Below are positions 32,091 through 42,640 of a DNA stretch of 64,000 nucleotides, one piece after another. The translations under genes and the position numbers were made by a program. Each line of letters starts with the position of its first letter. Position 1 is the stretch's first letter. The notes beneath the pieces were generated by a model. That model worked only from the letters and a program-made list of their open reading frames with translations, had not been told where the DNA came from and did no database searches. The stretch comes from Helianthus annuus. Lineage: Eukaryota > Streptophyta > Magnoliopsida > Asterales > Asteraceae. Location: assembly GCF_002127325.2 (NCBI RefSeq), contig NC_035443.2, positions 28,053,838 through 28,117,837 on the forward strand. The letters are read 5' to 3'.

Positions 32091-33106
32091 CCCAGAAGCT
32101 CAATAAAAATGATTGCTTGCTTCGATTTAATTCATTGTGATATTTGGGGTAAATATGGAAAACAGTCAATGTCGTACGCACAATTTTTCCTAACTATTGT
32201 TAATGATTTTAGTAGAGCAGCTTGGATGTTTTTTATCAGTCACAAAAGTGAAGCAAATGATTGTTTAATAAATTTTCAAAGGATGGTAGCAAACAAATCA
32301 AAAGAATCTGGTGTGACAATGGGTTAAATTTACCTCCAACCGAATGAAAAGGTTCTACGCGGATGAGGGTATTTTGTTAGAAATAAGTTGTCCCCACACC
32401 CCTCAACAAAACAGGGTGGTTGAAAGAAAACATCATCACCTGCTTGAGACAACTCGAGCACTGATGTTTCAAGCATGCTTGCCTAAAAAATTCTGGGCTG
32501 AGTGTATACAAACGGTTACATATTTGATAGATTGCCTTCAAAGGTGATAAATAACCAAACTCCCTATGAGATTATTTTCAATGAAAAACCAGATTCTGAT
32601 CTTTTAAGAGTTTTTGGTTCTCTCGTCTACTACCGCAACACAGAGACCAGGGGAGACAACTTCGATTTCAGGGGGAGGCCGGGCGTATTTATCGGTTATC
32701 CCACTCGTACGAAAGGTTACAAAGTATTAGAAACGTTACTTTTGTTGAAGAGCAATTTCTTTTTGAGAAAATTAAGTAACAAGTGAAAGATAATTCCATT
32801 TTTGAACCCCCGTTTTCTTATGAAAGTAGCGACCTCGCTAGCATTGGAATGGAGGATACACATAAGCAAACTGGGCCTGAACAAATGGCTGATGTGGCTG
32901 GCCCAAGTACCTCCAAAAACAGCAGCTCACAACAAAATGTAACTGAAGATACAGATCCAGAAGATGATCGAGTTGGGCCTGCAGTCAAAGTTGATGTCCA
33001 GCTCAATACTGAAAACCAAGAGACCGAACCAAATTCAGAAGAAGTAGCCCCAAATGTGTCAACACCTCACAACTATGATACCTCACAACTATCTCGCAAC
33101 TATTAG
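32091..33106 (+). pseudogene. Copia integrase fragment (D, right part)
   Basis: Once E and one target copy are removed, the integrase frame of D continues here. FDLIHCDIWG near 32118 holds the first catalytic Asp. The second catalytic region is lost in a small deletion with a stop near 32325. PQQNRVVERKHHHLLETTRAL (about 32405) holds the Glu, with R in place of the usual G after N. FWAECIQTVTYLID follows, then after another frame change FGSLVYYRN and VFIGYPTRTKGYKV. An acidic linker (32783-33106) is the last recognisable part. Confidence 0.8.
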
Positions 33107-34270
33107 TGAAAACAATGAGCCCAAATATTATAAAAGTCAACACCATTTCCCACCAAAAAGTCAACACCAATTCAACTTATAAAAGTCAAATGAAGTTCAA
33201 CTTTTATAAGTCAACTGCATTTCAATTCTGGTTACTTATGTTAATCTGTTTTATGTAGTTGTTAGTAACCTGATTTAGGGGGTTAATTACTGGATTAAGA
33301 AAGAGTTTTGAATTTGGAGGGAATATATGAGTTATAACAGTAGGGACTCATACGGTAAATAAAGTTATGGGAGGTGTTTTAGTCTTTTCACAGAAATTTT
33401 AACGTCCATATGAAAGCAGGTATGTTATTGATCCAAATCGACAACCCAAAGACTAGAATGTTCTATTTTGGCAAATAGGGACTGAACGTGCCATTAGGTG
33501 TTTACCACAGAGATTGAAATTGTAGTTTACTCAAGTAAGAATCTACAAAAGTATAGAATGAATGTACATGTAGAGAAAAAGAACGATTGCTTCAACGATT
33601 TGTGTGACCCGTTGTTTATGTTAAACACTACCAATCAAAGCATTTTTTAAGTTTATGATTTTAGGATTACGTTTGAGTATTTTTAGACCATAGGGGTAGG
33701 CTGAAAAAGAACACGAAGAATTTGAACCCCTGGACGGTGTAGTCATTTTTTTCTAATAAACCTTAATACTAGATTTTCTGACTTTCTAACTTATTGTTAT
33801 AGTCTACGGACTAAATTTTGTGACTCCTAACTTCTTTCTAAATGTATTAATTAATCTAGTTGGTGGGCCTTAAAAATGTCTAAACAGATCAAACGGGTTA
33901 GTGGATCGGCTTGTTTACTTAAAGGTGTTAAACACATCAATCCGAAACACGAATCATTTAATTAAAATCCACAATGTATAGATTATATAAATGAGTTGTA
34001 AAAATATTTGAGGTCTATATTATTTTTGAAGTAGGGGTGTTTCAGATACACCACCTTAGATTGATGCAAACCCGTTTCTGTGCATCCACAACATCCAAGA
34101 GACGCTTCAAGTATCATATTTTATGTGCCAAAGGAGATTGTTGCATCGACCATAGTATACACTATCTGATGTCGTGTACGTGAGTGTGGTGTGTCTCCAA
34201 AATCAGCAATCCACACGGCATTGAAGGACATGTATTAGAAAAGGAATTTGTTTAAGCTGCCAATCCAAAA
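33107..34270. other. Intergenic, no gene seen
   Basis: AT-rich sequence. AAGTCAACACCA and related phrases recur at 33130-33210. No open frame with a recognisable domain, no RNA gene. Confidence 0.55.
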
Positions 34271-34619
34271 TAGTGGTGTACAAAAAACCGGTTAGGCCCA
34301 AACAAGTTTGGACCCAACCCAACCCGCCAGTTCATATTCATATAGCATATCATAGTCTCGTTGCCTGAAACCAATTTGGACCCGGCCTATTTTGAAAAGC
34401 ATGCAAATAAACGTTTTTTTTTTTTTTTTTTTTGTCCCAAACTGGTTTGAAGTTTGAACCACTCAATTGATTTGATATGTTCGGGCATTTTCCCTCCTAA
34501 ACCGGTCTCACAAACCGAACCCGGTTTTTTACAAACCGATTTTTATTATATGTCAACAACCTGGTTCGTCTGTAAACCAAACCATTTTTTTTCATAAAAA
34601 CTGGATTTTCGCACCACTA
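34271..34619. mobile_element. hAT-type MITE with perfect 8-bp duplication
   Basis: The left end TAGTGGTGTACAAAAAACC and the complement of the right end (TAGTGGTGCGAAAATCCAG) form inverted repeats. ATCCAAAA flanks the element at 34263-34270 and 34620-34627. The interior repeats AACCGGTT/AAACCG phrases and has a T run (34418-34432). TAGNGGTG ends with an 8-bp duplication fit the hAT superfamily. Confidence 0.8.
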
Positions 34620-34627
34620 ATCCAAAA

Positions 34628-35582
34628 TGTGAACATTGTAAGTTTTGAGGAGTCCAAATAGCACCAAGCTCAATTAAAACATCAAAGTTCAAAAACTGTT
34701 TTGTCTGGGCTTATAAAAGTTGCAGGCCCAGTTAAAAGCGTTGGACGATTTTTATCCTGAAACATTTAAGCTTTTGATTGGGCCATTAAACCATGCATCA
34801 AAAAGGAAGATATATAGTGGGTCACAATAACCCAGATGAGGGCCCATGCACATGCCTGTATCTGTCGACGTCACCAAAACCAGAGGATTTGTGAAGAGTT
34901 GAAGGTGCTATATAGTTCATCTATTGTTGCTTACTTCTTCACTAAATACTTGTTCGGCCTAACTTTATCTTTAGGTTTGATTTTTGCTCAATTACAATGT
35001 TGTGTTAATTTGCTAATACTGTATAATTAATAATTTGGTGTGTGATTTTGGTTAGTTACTAGTACATTCATTAGTAACACTAAACGAATTTTTGCTCAAT
35101 TGCTAAACCTGTGTTAGTTGCTAAAAACTTGTGTAGTTTGGTAATTTTTATTTAATTGCTAAATATTGTGTCATTTGCTAATATTTCTATGTCAAATTGA
35201 AAGTATTGTTGTGAAAGTTGTGACCAAGAAAGCAAACCATCACATAACTAGGCCTAAAGTATTGTTGCTAAAAGTATTGTTTTTTTACTTTTTTTTAATA
35301 TTGTTTTTTCTATGTTTTTATTATTATATTGTTTTATTAGTTTAATTGATTTAATCATATATTTTTATATAACTTTTAAGATACGACAGTTATCAAATAA
35401 GAAATCATAAAAATAATGTATACTGGTACTGGTGTTATTCAGTACGGTATGGTAGCGATATGATATTAATTCATCGAAAGCAAAAACACTAAAAATATAT
35501 ATGGATACGGATACATATGTTTTTCAATTAGTTTTGATTGAATTTGGTACGATAGCGACACAATATCCGTTTAAAAATATAT
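34628..35582. other. Intergenic, Helitron-family internal sequence at its right end
   Basis: No gene. From about 35340 the sequence (AGATACGACAGTTATCAAATAAGAAATCAT..., GGTATGGTAGCGATATG) resembles 35990-36190, so it is probably part of a Helitron-related repeat. The short frame 34836-35030 has no support. Confidence 0.5.
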
Positions 35583-35918
35583 ATCGTAGGGTTAAGTTAT
35601 TCTACAAAGGATCCTAATTGTAAGAAGTGTAAGAAGGCTTTATAGAGTGACAAGTGTCCAATAACCTAAAACCTAAACCCACTACACCACCACCCAAACC
35701 CTAAACACCCACCCCCACCCCACCACCACCCAAAAACATAACCGAACCGAACCAATATCAACTGAACAACATATATAGGTACCATATCAATATGTGTTTT
35801 TTGTTTCTGATCGATGTAGTGCTTTCTCTTTCAATTATTATATCGAGTGCAGGTGCTGTTACGAACCGAATTGATACCGACTTAATCCCCGCCGCGAAGC
35901 GTGGGGGAATATCTCTAG
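35583..35918 (+). mobile_element. Non-autonomous Helitron (3' end clear)
   Basis: The 3' end has a hairpin-capable CCCCGCCGCGAAGCGTGGGG (35887-35906) followed by CTCTAG and then T, the usual Helitron terminus. The start is proposed at an A|TC near 35583 and is approximate. There is no coding capacity. Confidence 0.55.
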
Positions 35919-36189
35919 TAATTCAAGTGTTTTAATATTGATTTTTTACAGTTTCATATTATATTAGTTTGTTACATAATTTGATTTTATACATATTTTT
36001 TTAAACTTTTAACATATGATCAAAGTATCTGTTATCAAACAGGAAACCATAAAAATTAATGTATGTTGGTATTGGTGTTGTTCGGTTCAGTTTGTACAAT
36101 ATGGTAGCAATATGATGTCAGTATCGAAAGCAAAAACAATAAAAATAAAACCGGTACCAATACAAAAATTTTTCAATTAGTTTCGATTT

Positions 36190-36351
36190 GGTTTGGTAGC
36201 AGCACAAAGGACCATGAATAGTAAATAATTTTTAAGTATTTGTTTTAGTTTTGTTAATAGTATTTTACTTGGTTTGGTAGCGGCACAAAGGACCATGAAT
36301 AGTAAATAATTTTTTAAGTATTTTTTTTAGTTTTGTTGATAGTATTTTACT
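36190..36351 (+). repeat. 81-bp tandem duplication
   Basis: GGTTTGGTAGCAGCACAAAG and the next 60 bases recur 81 bp later with a few changes (36271 onward). Confidence 0.85.
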
Positions 36352-36770
36352 TTTTATTTAATATGATATTTTTGCTAATAACTTGCGTTTGTTAAATTTT
36401 TAAAATGATCCAAAGACGCAACTATGTTTGATTTTTTTTCAATATTCCTATATAAAATCTTATTGGAAATGGATGATGCGCTGCTACCATGCCGAATAGA
36501 AAACCGACTGAATAACATCGGTACCGATATTTATTTTTGTGGTTTTTAGTCAATCTTATTGAAAATGGATACCGTGTGCTACCGTACCGAACATAAAATT
36601 GACCAAACAACATCAGTATTGGTACAAATATTTACTTTTATGATTTTTAGTTTCGATAAACTGACACCATATCACCATTGTACTGCACTGTACCGAGCCG
36701 AACATAACAACACCGGTAGCGGTACCCGTATTCTTTTTTATGGTTTTTGGTTTCGATAATACTTCATTTA

Positions 36771-36832
36771 TACAACTCTGCCAGCGAAACAATACCGATA
36801 CTACAACTCTGCCAGCGAAACAATACCGATAC
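36771..36832 (+). repeat. 31-bp tandem duplication
   Basis: TACAACTCTGCCAGCGAAAC and the next 11 bases occur twice, back to back and identical. Confidence 0.85.
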
Positions 36833-37148
36833 TGTGACCAACTGAACCTATATCATCCAAACAACATCGATATCGGTACCATGTTCGTTTTTTGTTTTCA
36901 ATCGATGTAAAACGTGTGGTGATTGCTATACCGAATGTCTGTATCGTATCGGTACGAAAACAAACCACATTGAGATCGGCTGAAATGCCGCCGCGAAGCG
37001 CGGTACAAATCAACTAGTTACGTATTAAAGGAGCTATTGTTGAAAAAGAGTGCTCAACAATGAAGCTTTGTTAGTGAATTGTGTCTATATTTTTTAAATA
37101 ACTTTACTTGACTTTATAAGTATTTAAATTGAAAATATAATATGATAA

Positions 37149-37200
37149 GGGTGAGGGTATTGATATACCCCTACTTTTTGAGTGCACACCCCCCTCAGAG
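37149..37200 (+). repeat. Left terminal inverted repeat of the 9.15-kb element
   Basis: GGGTGAGGGTAT, then a C-rich block, then TGCACACCCCCC. It corresponds, in reverse complement, to 46248-46300. Confidence 0.55.
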
Positions 37201-37256
37201 GTAGCATATACAGCAATAAGGGGAGTATATAGTGTGAAAGCAATTAATGTGTCAGA

Positions 37257-37375
37257 AAAGGGGTTTTGATAAGCCTATCATTGCCCTATGAGAGGCGTAT
37301 AAGGTTGTGGTAGTTGGAGCATTAATCCCTATACGCCTCTCATTGAGCAATGAGAGGCTTATCGGCACAACTTTT
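37257..37375. repeat. Subterminal inverted motifs
   Basis: TGATAAGCCTATCATTGCC...TGAGAGGCGTATA and its near complement TATACGCCTCTCATTGAGC...GGCTTATC face each other. Variants of this GGGCAATGAG/CGTAT phrase recur at about 38450, 39880, 40930, 43015 and 46170-46225. Confidence 0.7.
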
Positions 37376-37534
37376 GATGAATTTAAGGTATAATTACTGA
37401 CATGAAAGGAGTTCAGTCTGAAAAAGCGTGAAAGTGACCCATATGACCCTTGTCGACCTATACGACCCTTATCGACCAAGAATGTTTATTTACCCAAGCA
37501 TACATGATTTATTTGATTCAAAATTTTTCAAACT

Positions 37535-37552
37535 TATAATAATAATAATAAT

Positions 37553-37588
<36 letters not shown>

Positions 37589-37628
37589 TAAAATAATAAT
37601 ATTAATAATAATAATAATATTACTTAAT
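37535..37628 (+). repeat. AAT microsatellite
   Basis: About 90 bp of AAT repeats with a few interruptions. Confidence 0.9.
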
Positions 37629-37671
37629 AAAAATAACATATGCACGTTTAAAAAAAACGATGATATAACTA

Positions 37672-37812
37672 GACCTGGCAAACGGGTCGGGTCGGGGGTC
37701 GGGTAGGGTCATGGGTCATGACCCTACCCGACCCCCGACCCGACCCGTTTGCCGGGACTAGTTATAACCCTACCGGACCCCCGGCCCAACCCGTTTGCCG
37801 GGACTAGTTATA
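37672..37812. repeat. GC-rich near-perfect palindrome and tandem tail
   Basis: GGCAAACGGGTCGGGTCGGG...GTCATG (from 37676) is followed at once by its complement, centred near 37713. Each arm is about 45 bp. The last 50 bp (CCCGTTTGCCGGGACTAGTT) are repeated once more in tandem up to about 37812. AT-rich flanks (ATATGCACGTTTAAAA left, TTTTAAAATGCATATG right) are also roughly inverted. Confidence 0.85.
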
Positions 37813-37861
37813 ACATTGTTTTTTAAAATGCATATGTTTTTTTATTAAGTATTATTATTAT

Positions 37862-38050
37862 TATAATTTATTATTATTATTTAAAACTTAATATTTTATT
37901 AAATGAATTGTGTGTATTATAAAATGTCAAATTTATTATTATTTATTATTATTATTTATTATTATTATTTATTATTATTATTTATTATTATTATTTAAAA
38001 CTTCATATTTTATTAAATGAATTGTGTGTATTATAAAATGTCAAATTTTT
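37862..38050 (+). repeat. TTA microsatellite with a duplicated AT-rich unit
   Basis: TATTTAAAACTTAATATTTT followed by AAATGAATTGTGTGTATTAT occurs at about 37877 and again at about 37993, separated by TTA repeats. Confidence 0.85.
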
Positions 38051-38060
38051 TATTTATCAA

Positions 38061-38272
38061 ACTTACTTCCCGTTTGTTCGATGGTCCGGAATTTTACCCG
38101 AACCATTCCATTTTATCGATCGCTTATGTCGAAGGTGTTTATTGCATCATGGCTAAGTTAACGGGATGATTGCCCGATGCCGGTACGAAATGGACTTTGA
38201 AATACCTCACCGACGTATAGAAGCTATGGAATGGGTGACAATGTACATGTCTCGTATTATACAGGGTAGGGC
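38061..38272 (+). pseudogene. Coding-like remnant, possible MULE-associated protein exon
   Basis: Base composition changes abruptly from AT repeats to mixed sequence. Frame by frame I read LFDGPEFYPNHSILSIAYV, VEGVYCIMAKL, a CPMP motif after a frame change, then HRRIEAMEWVTMYMSRIIQ, with a potential splice donor (CAG|GTAGGG) at about 38262. The pattern of hydrophobic strand, CPMP, then a Trp/Arg-spaced tail recalls the C-terminal segment of cysteine-protease-like proteins carried by some plant Mutator elements. That is recollection, not a match I could test. It is clearly frameshifted. Confidence 0.35.
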
Positions 38273-38296
38273 GTTACTCGGTAGTAATAGAACTTC

Positions 38297-38540
38297 ACGA
38301 AAAACAATTTGTCAACTTGGCAAAGGTGTAACATTCGTGAAATATAGTGTACGCAACAATTTTTTTTTAAAAATAATATTAATTAGAGTGTTTTATAACA
38401 TAAAAACACTTAATTGCCACAATTTTTTCTTAAAATTAATATCATATGAGTCGTATAGGCCAATGAGACACATATACAACTTCTAAAAGGTGTTCATTGA
38501 CCAATAAGCCTCCCCTGATGGACACATTATGAGTGTCTTA
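38297..38540 (+). repeat. Extra direct copy of the fold-back arm
   Basis: From ACTTCACGAAAAACAATTTG to ATTATGAGTGTC, this repeats 39720-39963 in the same orientation, with scattered changes, then runs straight into the microsatellite. Confidence 0.85.
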
Positions 38541-38547
38541 TAATAAC

Positions 38548-38645
<98 letters not shown>

Positions 38646-39374
38646 TAATAATAGTAATAAATAATAACAATAAAAAAAATAAATAATAATAATAACAACA
38701 ATAAATAATAATAATACAAATAATAACAATAATAATAATAAATGATAACAATAATAATAATAATAACAACAAAATTAAATAATAATAATAAATAATAATA
38801 ATAACAACAATAAATACAAATAATAAAAATAATAAATGATAACAATAATAATAATAAATAATAATAATAATAACAATAAACAATAATAATAAAAAACAAA
38901 AATAATAACAATAATAAATAATAATAATAACAACAATAAATAATAATAATAATAAAAATAATAACAATAATAATAAATAATAACAATAATAATAATAAAT
39001 AATAATAATAACAACAACAAGTAATAATAATAAAAAATAAAAATAATAATCATAACAACAATAAATAATAATAATAATAAAAATAATAACAATAATAATA
39101 ATAAATAATAACAATAATAATAATAAAAACTAATAATAACAACAATAAATAATAATAATAAAAATAAGAATAATAACAATAATAATAATAAATGATAACA
39201 ATAATAGTAATAAATAATAATGATAATAACAATAAATAATAATAATAAAAAAATAAAAATAATAATAATAAATTATAATAATAACAACAATAAATAATAA
39301 TAATAAAAATAATAACAATAATAATAATAAATAATAACAATAATAATAATAATAAATAATAATAAAAAACAATA

Positions 39375-39415
<41 letters not shown>

Positions 39416-39630
39416 TAATAATAAATAATAAAAATAATAACAACAATAAATAATAATAAAAATAATAATAATAATAATAACAACAATAATAATAACAACA
39501 ATAAATAATAATAATAAAAAATAAAAATAATAATAATAAATAATAATAATAACAACAATAAATAATAACAATAACAATAATAATAATAATAATAAATAAT
39601 AATAAATAATAATAATAATAACAACAATAA
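38541..39630 (+). repeat. 1.1-kb AAT/AAC microsatellite, left arm of the palindrome
   Basis: Almost pure AAT with interspersed AAC, AAAT and AGT units. The first 100 bp are uninterrupted AAT. The long minus-strand frames here are poly-Ile/Leu/Tyr artefacts. Confidence 0.95.
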
Positions 39631-39985
39631 AGAATTTCACGAAAAAGAATTTGTTAACTTGGCAAAGATGTTAGTATATATATCGTATTACACAGGGTAG
39701 GGTGTTAGTAGATAGTAATAGAACTTCACGAAAAATAATTTGTTAACCTGGCAAAGGTGTAACATCCGTGAAATATAATGTATGCAACAATTTAAAAAAA
39801 TATTAATTAGGGTGTTTTATAACATAAAAACCCTTAATTACCACATAAAATTGTTAAAAAAATTAATTTCATATGGGTCGTATAGGGCAATGAGACCCAT
39901 ATACAACTCCTATAAGGTGTTCATTGATCAATAAGCCTTCCCTAGTTGACACCTTATGAGTGTCTCATTGACCAATAAGCCTCCC
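39631..39985 (+). repeat. Left unique arm of the large palindrome
   Basis: About 350 bp (AAGAATTTCACGAAAA ... CTCATTGACCAATAAGCC) that recur in reverse complement at 40845-41205 with good similarity. Inside, the phrase TTCACGAAAAA..AATTTGTTAAC occurs twice. Confidence 0.9.
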
Positions 39986-40064
39986 ATGTTTGTTTCCACT
40001 TTAAAAGTTGACATGATATTTATGACACACCACATTAAAAGTGAAAACCACCACGGGAGGCTTA

Positions 40065-40841
40065 GGCTAGGGGCTATGGGGTTCGTCCCCACCCCGTCGA
40101 GGAACGGTGACGGCCGTCAAACCGTGCCGCCCCCCACGGCCGTTTGCGACGAATCTATTATGGTGGGCCCCAGTCATAAGTAGTCGTTAGAAAAATAATA
40201 AACAACAACCCACCACCGCCGGGAACAACAACCACCACCACCACAAATTCGCCGCCAAGTGAGAGAGAGATACTTTTTATGGTGGTTTTTTCCAATATTG
40301 CAGATCTGGTGAAAGAGATACTTTTTATGGTGGTTTTTTCTTCTGGAAGCACAAAGATTTTAGAGAGAGAGTGAAGAGGATGATGGAGATGAAGAAGTAG
40401 TTGTAAATTTTAGAGAGAGAGTGAAGAGGATGATGGAGTGACGAGGATGATGATGATGTATATGTAGGGGTTTTGACTGTCTATTTCTTTAAAATGGAAT
40501 ATATTTGTTTATTAATATGTTTATTATTGTTTTTCTGTTGGTGGAGTACATTTGTTAAATGAAAATATTATTTATAAGTTTAATTTTTTTAAGTTTATCT
40601 TTTTTTTAAGTTTATGTAATGTGTTTTTAAAATTAATGAAAATATTTTGTTAGTTTATTTGCTAAATGTTAAAAAAATAGAAGATTAAAAAAAAACATAA
40701 AAGTGGTGGGGAGGACTATGACTAGGACCATCCTCCATGCCCTATAGTTTTGTGGGATGGACCATCCTTGGGAGGACGATGACGTGGTGCCTACGTGGCG
40801 GATCATCCTCTCTTGGAGGACCATCACCATACCCTCTAGCC
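40065..40841. mobile_element. PIF/Harbinger-like non-autonomous element at the palindrome loop
   Basis: The left end GGCTAGGGGCTATGGGG and the complement of the right end (GGCTAGAGGGTATGGTG) form inverted repeats. TTA flanks it at 40062-40064 and 40842-40844, the classic 3-bp Harbinger duplication. 777 bp, with a GC-rich left part (40080-40250) and a duplicated ATTTTAGAGAGAGAGTGAAG block (about 40357 and 40409). No transposase frame. Confidence 0.75.
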
Positions 40842-40844
40842 TTA

Positions 40845-41205
40845 TTGGTCAATGAGACACTCATAAGATGTCAACCAGGGGAAGCTTATTGATCAATGAG
40901 CACCTTATAAGAGTTGTATATGGGTCTCATTGCCCTATACGACCCATATGAAATTAATTTTTTTTAACAATTTTATGTGGTAATTAAGGGTTTTTATTTT
41001 ATAAAACGCCCTGATTAATATTTTTTTTTTAAATTTGTTGCATACATTATATTTCACGGATATTACACCTTTACCAAGTTAACAAATTCTTTTTTCGTGA
41101 AGTTCTATTACTATCTACCAACGCCCTACCCTGTGTAATACGATATATATACTAACACCTTTGCCAAGTTAACAAATTCATTTTCGTGAAATTCTTTATT
41201 GTTGT
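40845..41205 (-). repeat. Right unique arm of the large palindrome
   Basis: Reverse complement of 39631-39985. It leads outward into ATT microsatellite, interrupted by a MITE at 41211. Confidence 0.9.
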
Positions 41206-41210
41206 TATTA

Positions 41211-41471
41211 GGCAAATTGGAAAATAATAATCCCACCATTGTGAAATTGGCCAATAATAATCACAAGTCAGGAATTAGCGACCAATAATCCCACCTCGTC
41301 CATTTTTGGAAAATAATAATCCACCGTCACTAAACGACAAAAGTGCCACGTCAGCATTTGGAGTATTATTTTCCAAAAATGGACGAGGTGGGATTATTGG
41401 TGGCTAATTCCTGACTTGGGATTATTATTAGCCAATTTCACAATGGTGGGATTATTATTTTCCAATTTGCC
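41211..41471. mobile_element. Mutator-like MITE with perfect 9-bp duplication
   Basis: TTGTTATTA flanks it at 41202-41210 and 41472-41480. The ends GGCAAATTGGAAAATAATAA and its complement form inverted repeats of roughly 100 bp, leaving a short central loop near 41310-41350. Length is 261 bp. A 9-bp duplication with long terminal repeats fits a Mutator-derived MITE; chance repeats in the microsatellite are a caveat for the duplication. Confidence 0.8.
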
Positions 41472-41958
41472 TTGTTATTATTATTATTTATTATTATTTT
41501 ATTATTATTGTTGTTATCATTATTATTTATTGTTATTGTTATTATTATTATTTATTATTTATTGTTTTTATTGTTATTAATTATTGTTGTTATTATTTAT
41601 TATTATTGTTATTATTAATTATTATTATTATTATTATTATTATTATTGTTATTACTTATTATTATTATTGTTGTTGTTATAATCATTATTATTAATTATT
41701 TTTATTTATTATTGTTATTATTATTTATTATTATTATTATTATAATTATTTACTATTTTTATTATTTATTATTAATATTATTGTTATTATTTATTATTAC
41801 TATTATTTTTATTATTTATTATTGCTATTACTATTGTTATTATTTATTGTTGTTATTATTATTTATTATTATTATTATTGTTATTATTTATTATTTATTA
41901 TTTATTATTTATTATTTATTATTATTATTTATTATTACTATTATTGTTATTATTATTA

Positions 41959-41991
<33 letters not shown>

Positions 41992-42457
41992 TATTATTAT
42001 AATTATTTATTATTGTTATTGTTATTATTGTTATTTATTATTATTATTATTATTTATTATTAATATTGTTGTTATTGTTTATTATTATTATTATTGTTAT
42101 ATTTATTATTGTTATTATTATTGTTTATTATTATTATTGTTATTATTATTATTATTATTGTTATTATTATTGTTTTTTGATATTGTTATTATTATTGTTA
42201 TTACTATTATTTATTATTGTTATTATTATTATTGTTTTTATTATTATTATTATTATTATTTATTATTATAAATAATATTTATTATTATTATTATTATTAT
42301 TCATTATTATTATTATTGTTATTATTATTATTATTATTTATTAATGTTATGATTATTATTTATTATAATTATTATTATTATTATTATTATTATTTATTAT
42401 TATTATTATTATTGTTTTTATTATTATTTATTCTTGTTATTATTATTATTATTATTG

Positions 42458-42490
<33 letters not shown>

Positions 42491-42640
42491 GTTATCGTTA
42501 TTGTATATTATTATTATTATTTATTATTATTTATTATTGTGATTATTGTTATTATTATTTATTATTGTTATTATTATTGTTATTATTATTATTATTATTG
42601 TTATTATTTATTTTTCTTATTATTGTTTTTATTTATACAA
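41472..42640 (-). repeat. 1.2-kb ATT/GTT microsatellite, right arm of the palindrome
   Basis: The complement-type repeat of 38541-39630: ATT with interspersed GTT, ATTT and ACT units. The poly-Leu/Ile/Tyr plus-strand frames are artefacts. Confidence 0.95.

Larger units (their letters stand above)
23652..33106 (+). mobile_element. Truncated Ty1/copia element D, split by E
   Basis: A primer-binding site variant TGGTATCAGAACC (23803-23815) follows a possible short LTR. Fragments of protease, the pre-integrase zinc region and integrase follow. The integrase is interrupted at 24726/32091 by element E, and sequence similarity ends in the linker before RT. I see no gag, RT or RNase H. Weak similarity between 23652-23690 and 33260-33285 may mark the remains of the right LTR; the true ends are unknown. 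Confidence 0.7.
35919..37017 (+). mobile_element. Second Helitron-related unit ending at CTAG
   Basis: The 3' end repeats the same architecture: GCCGCCGCGAAGCGCGG (36987-37003), ten bases, then CTAG at 37014-37017 followed by T. The 170 bp before it are similar to the 170 bp before 35918. The left boundary is unknown, since similar sequence also lies upstream of 35583. The interior is full of CCGAAC/GGTACC phrases. Confidence 0.5.

Noticed and set aside
33260..33285. Right LTR of element D
   Set aside because: Similarity to 23652-23690 is only about 25 bases with gaps; too weak to annotate.
34836..35030. 64-codon plus-strand frame
   Set aside because: Short, AT-rich, no motif, no neighbouring exons or splice signals.
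38483..39640. Long minus-strand frames rich in Leu/Ile/Tyr (up to about 196 codons)
   Set aside because: They are translations of AAT/AAC microsatellite with no stop by composition, seen in several frames at once; no domain.
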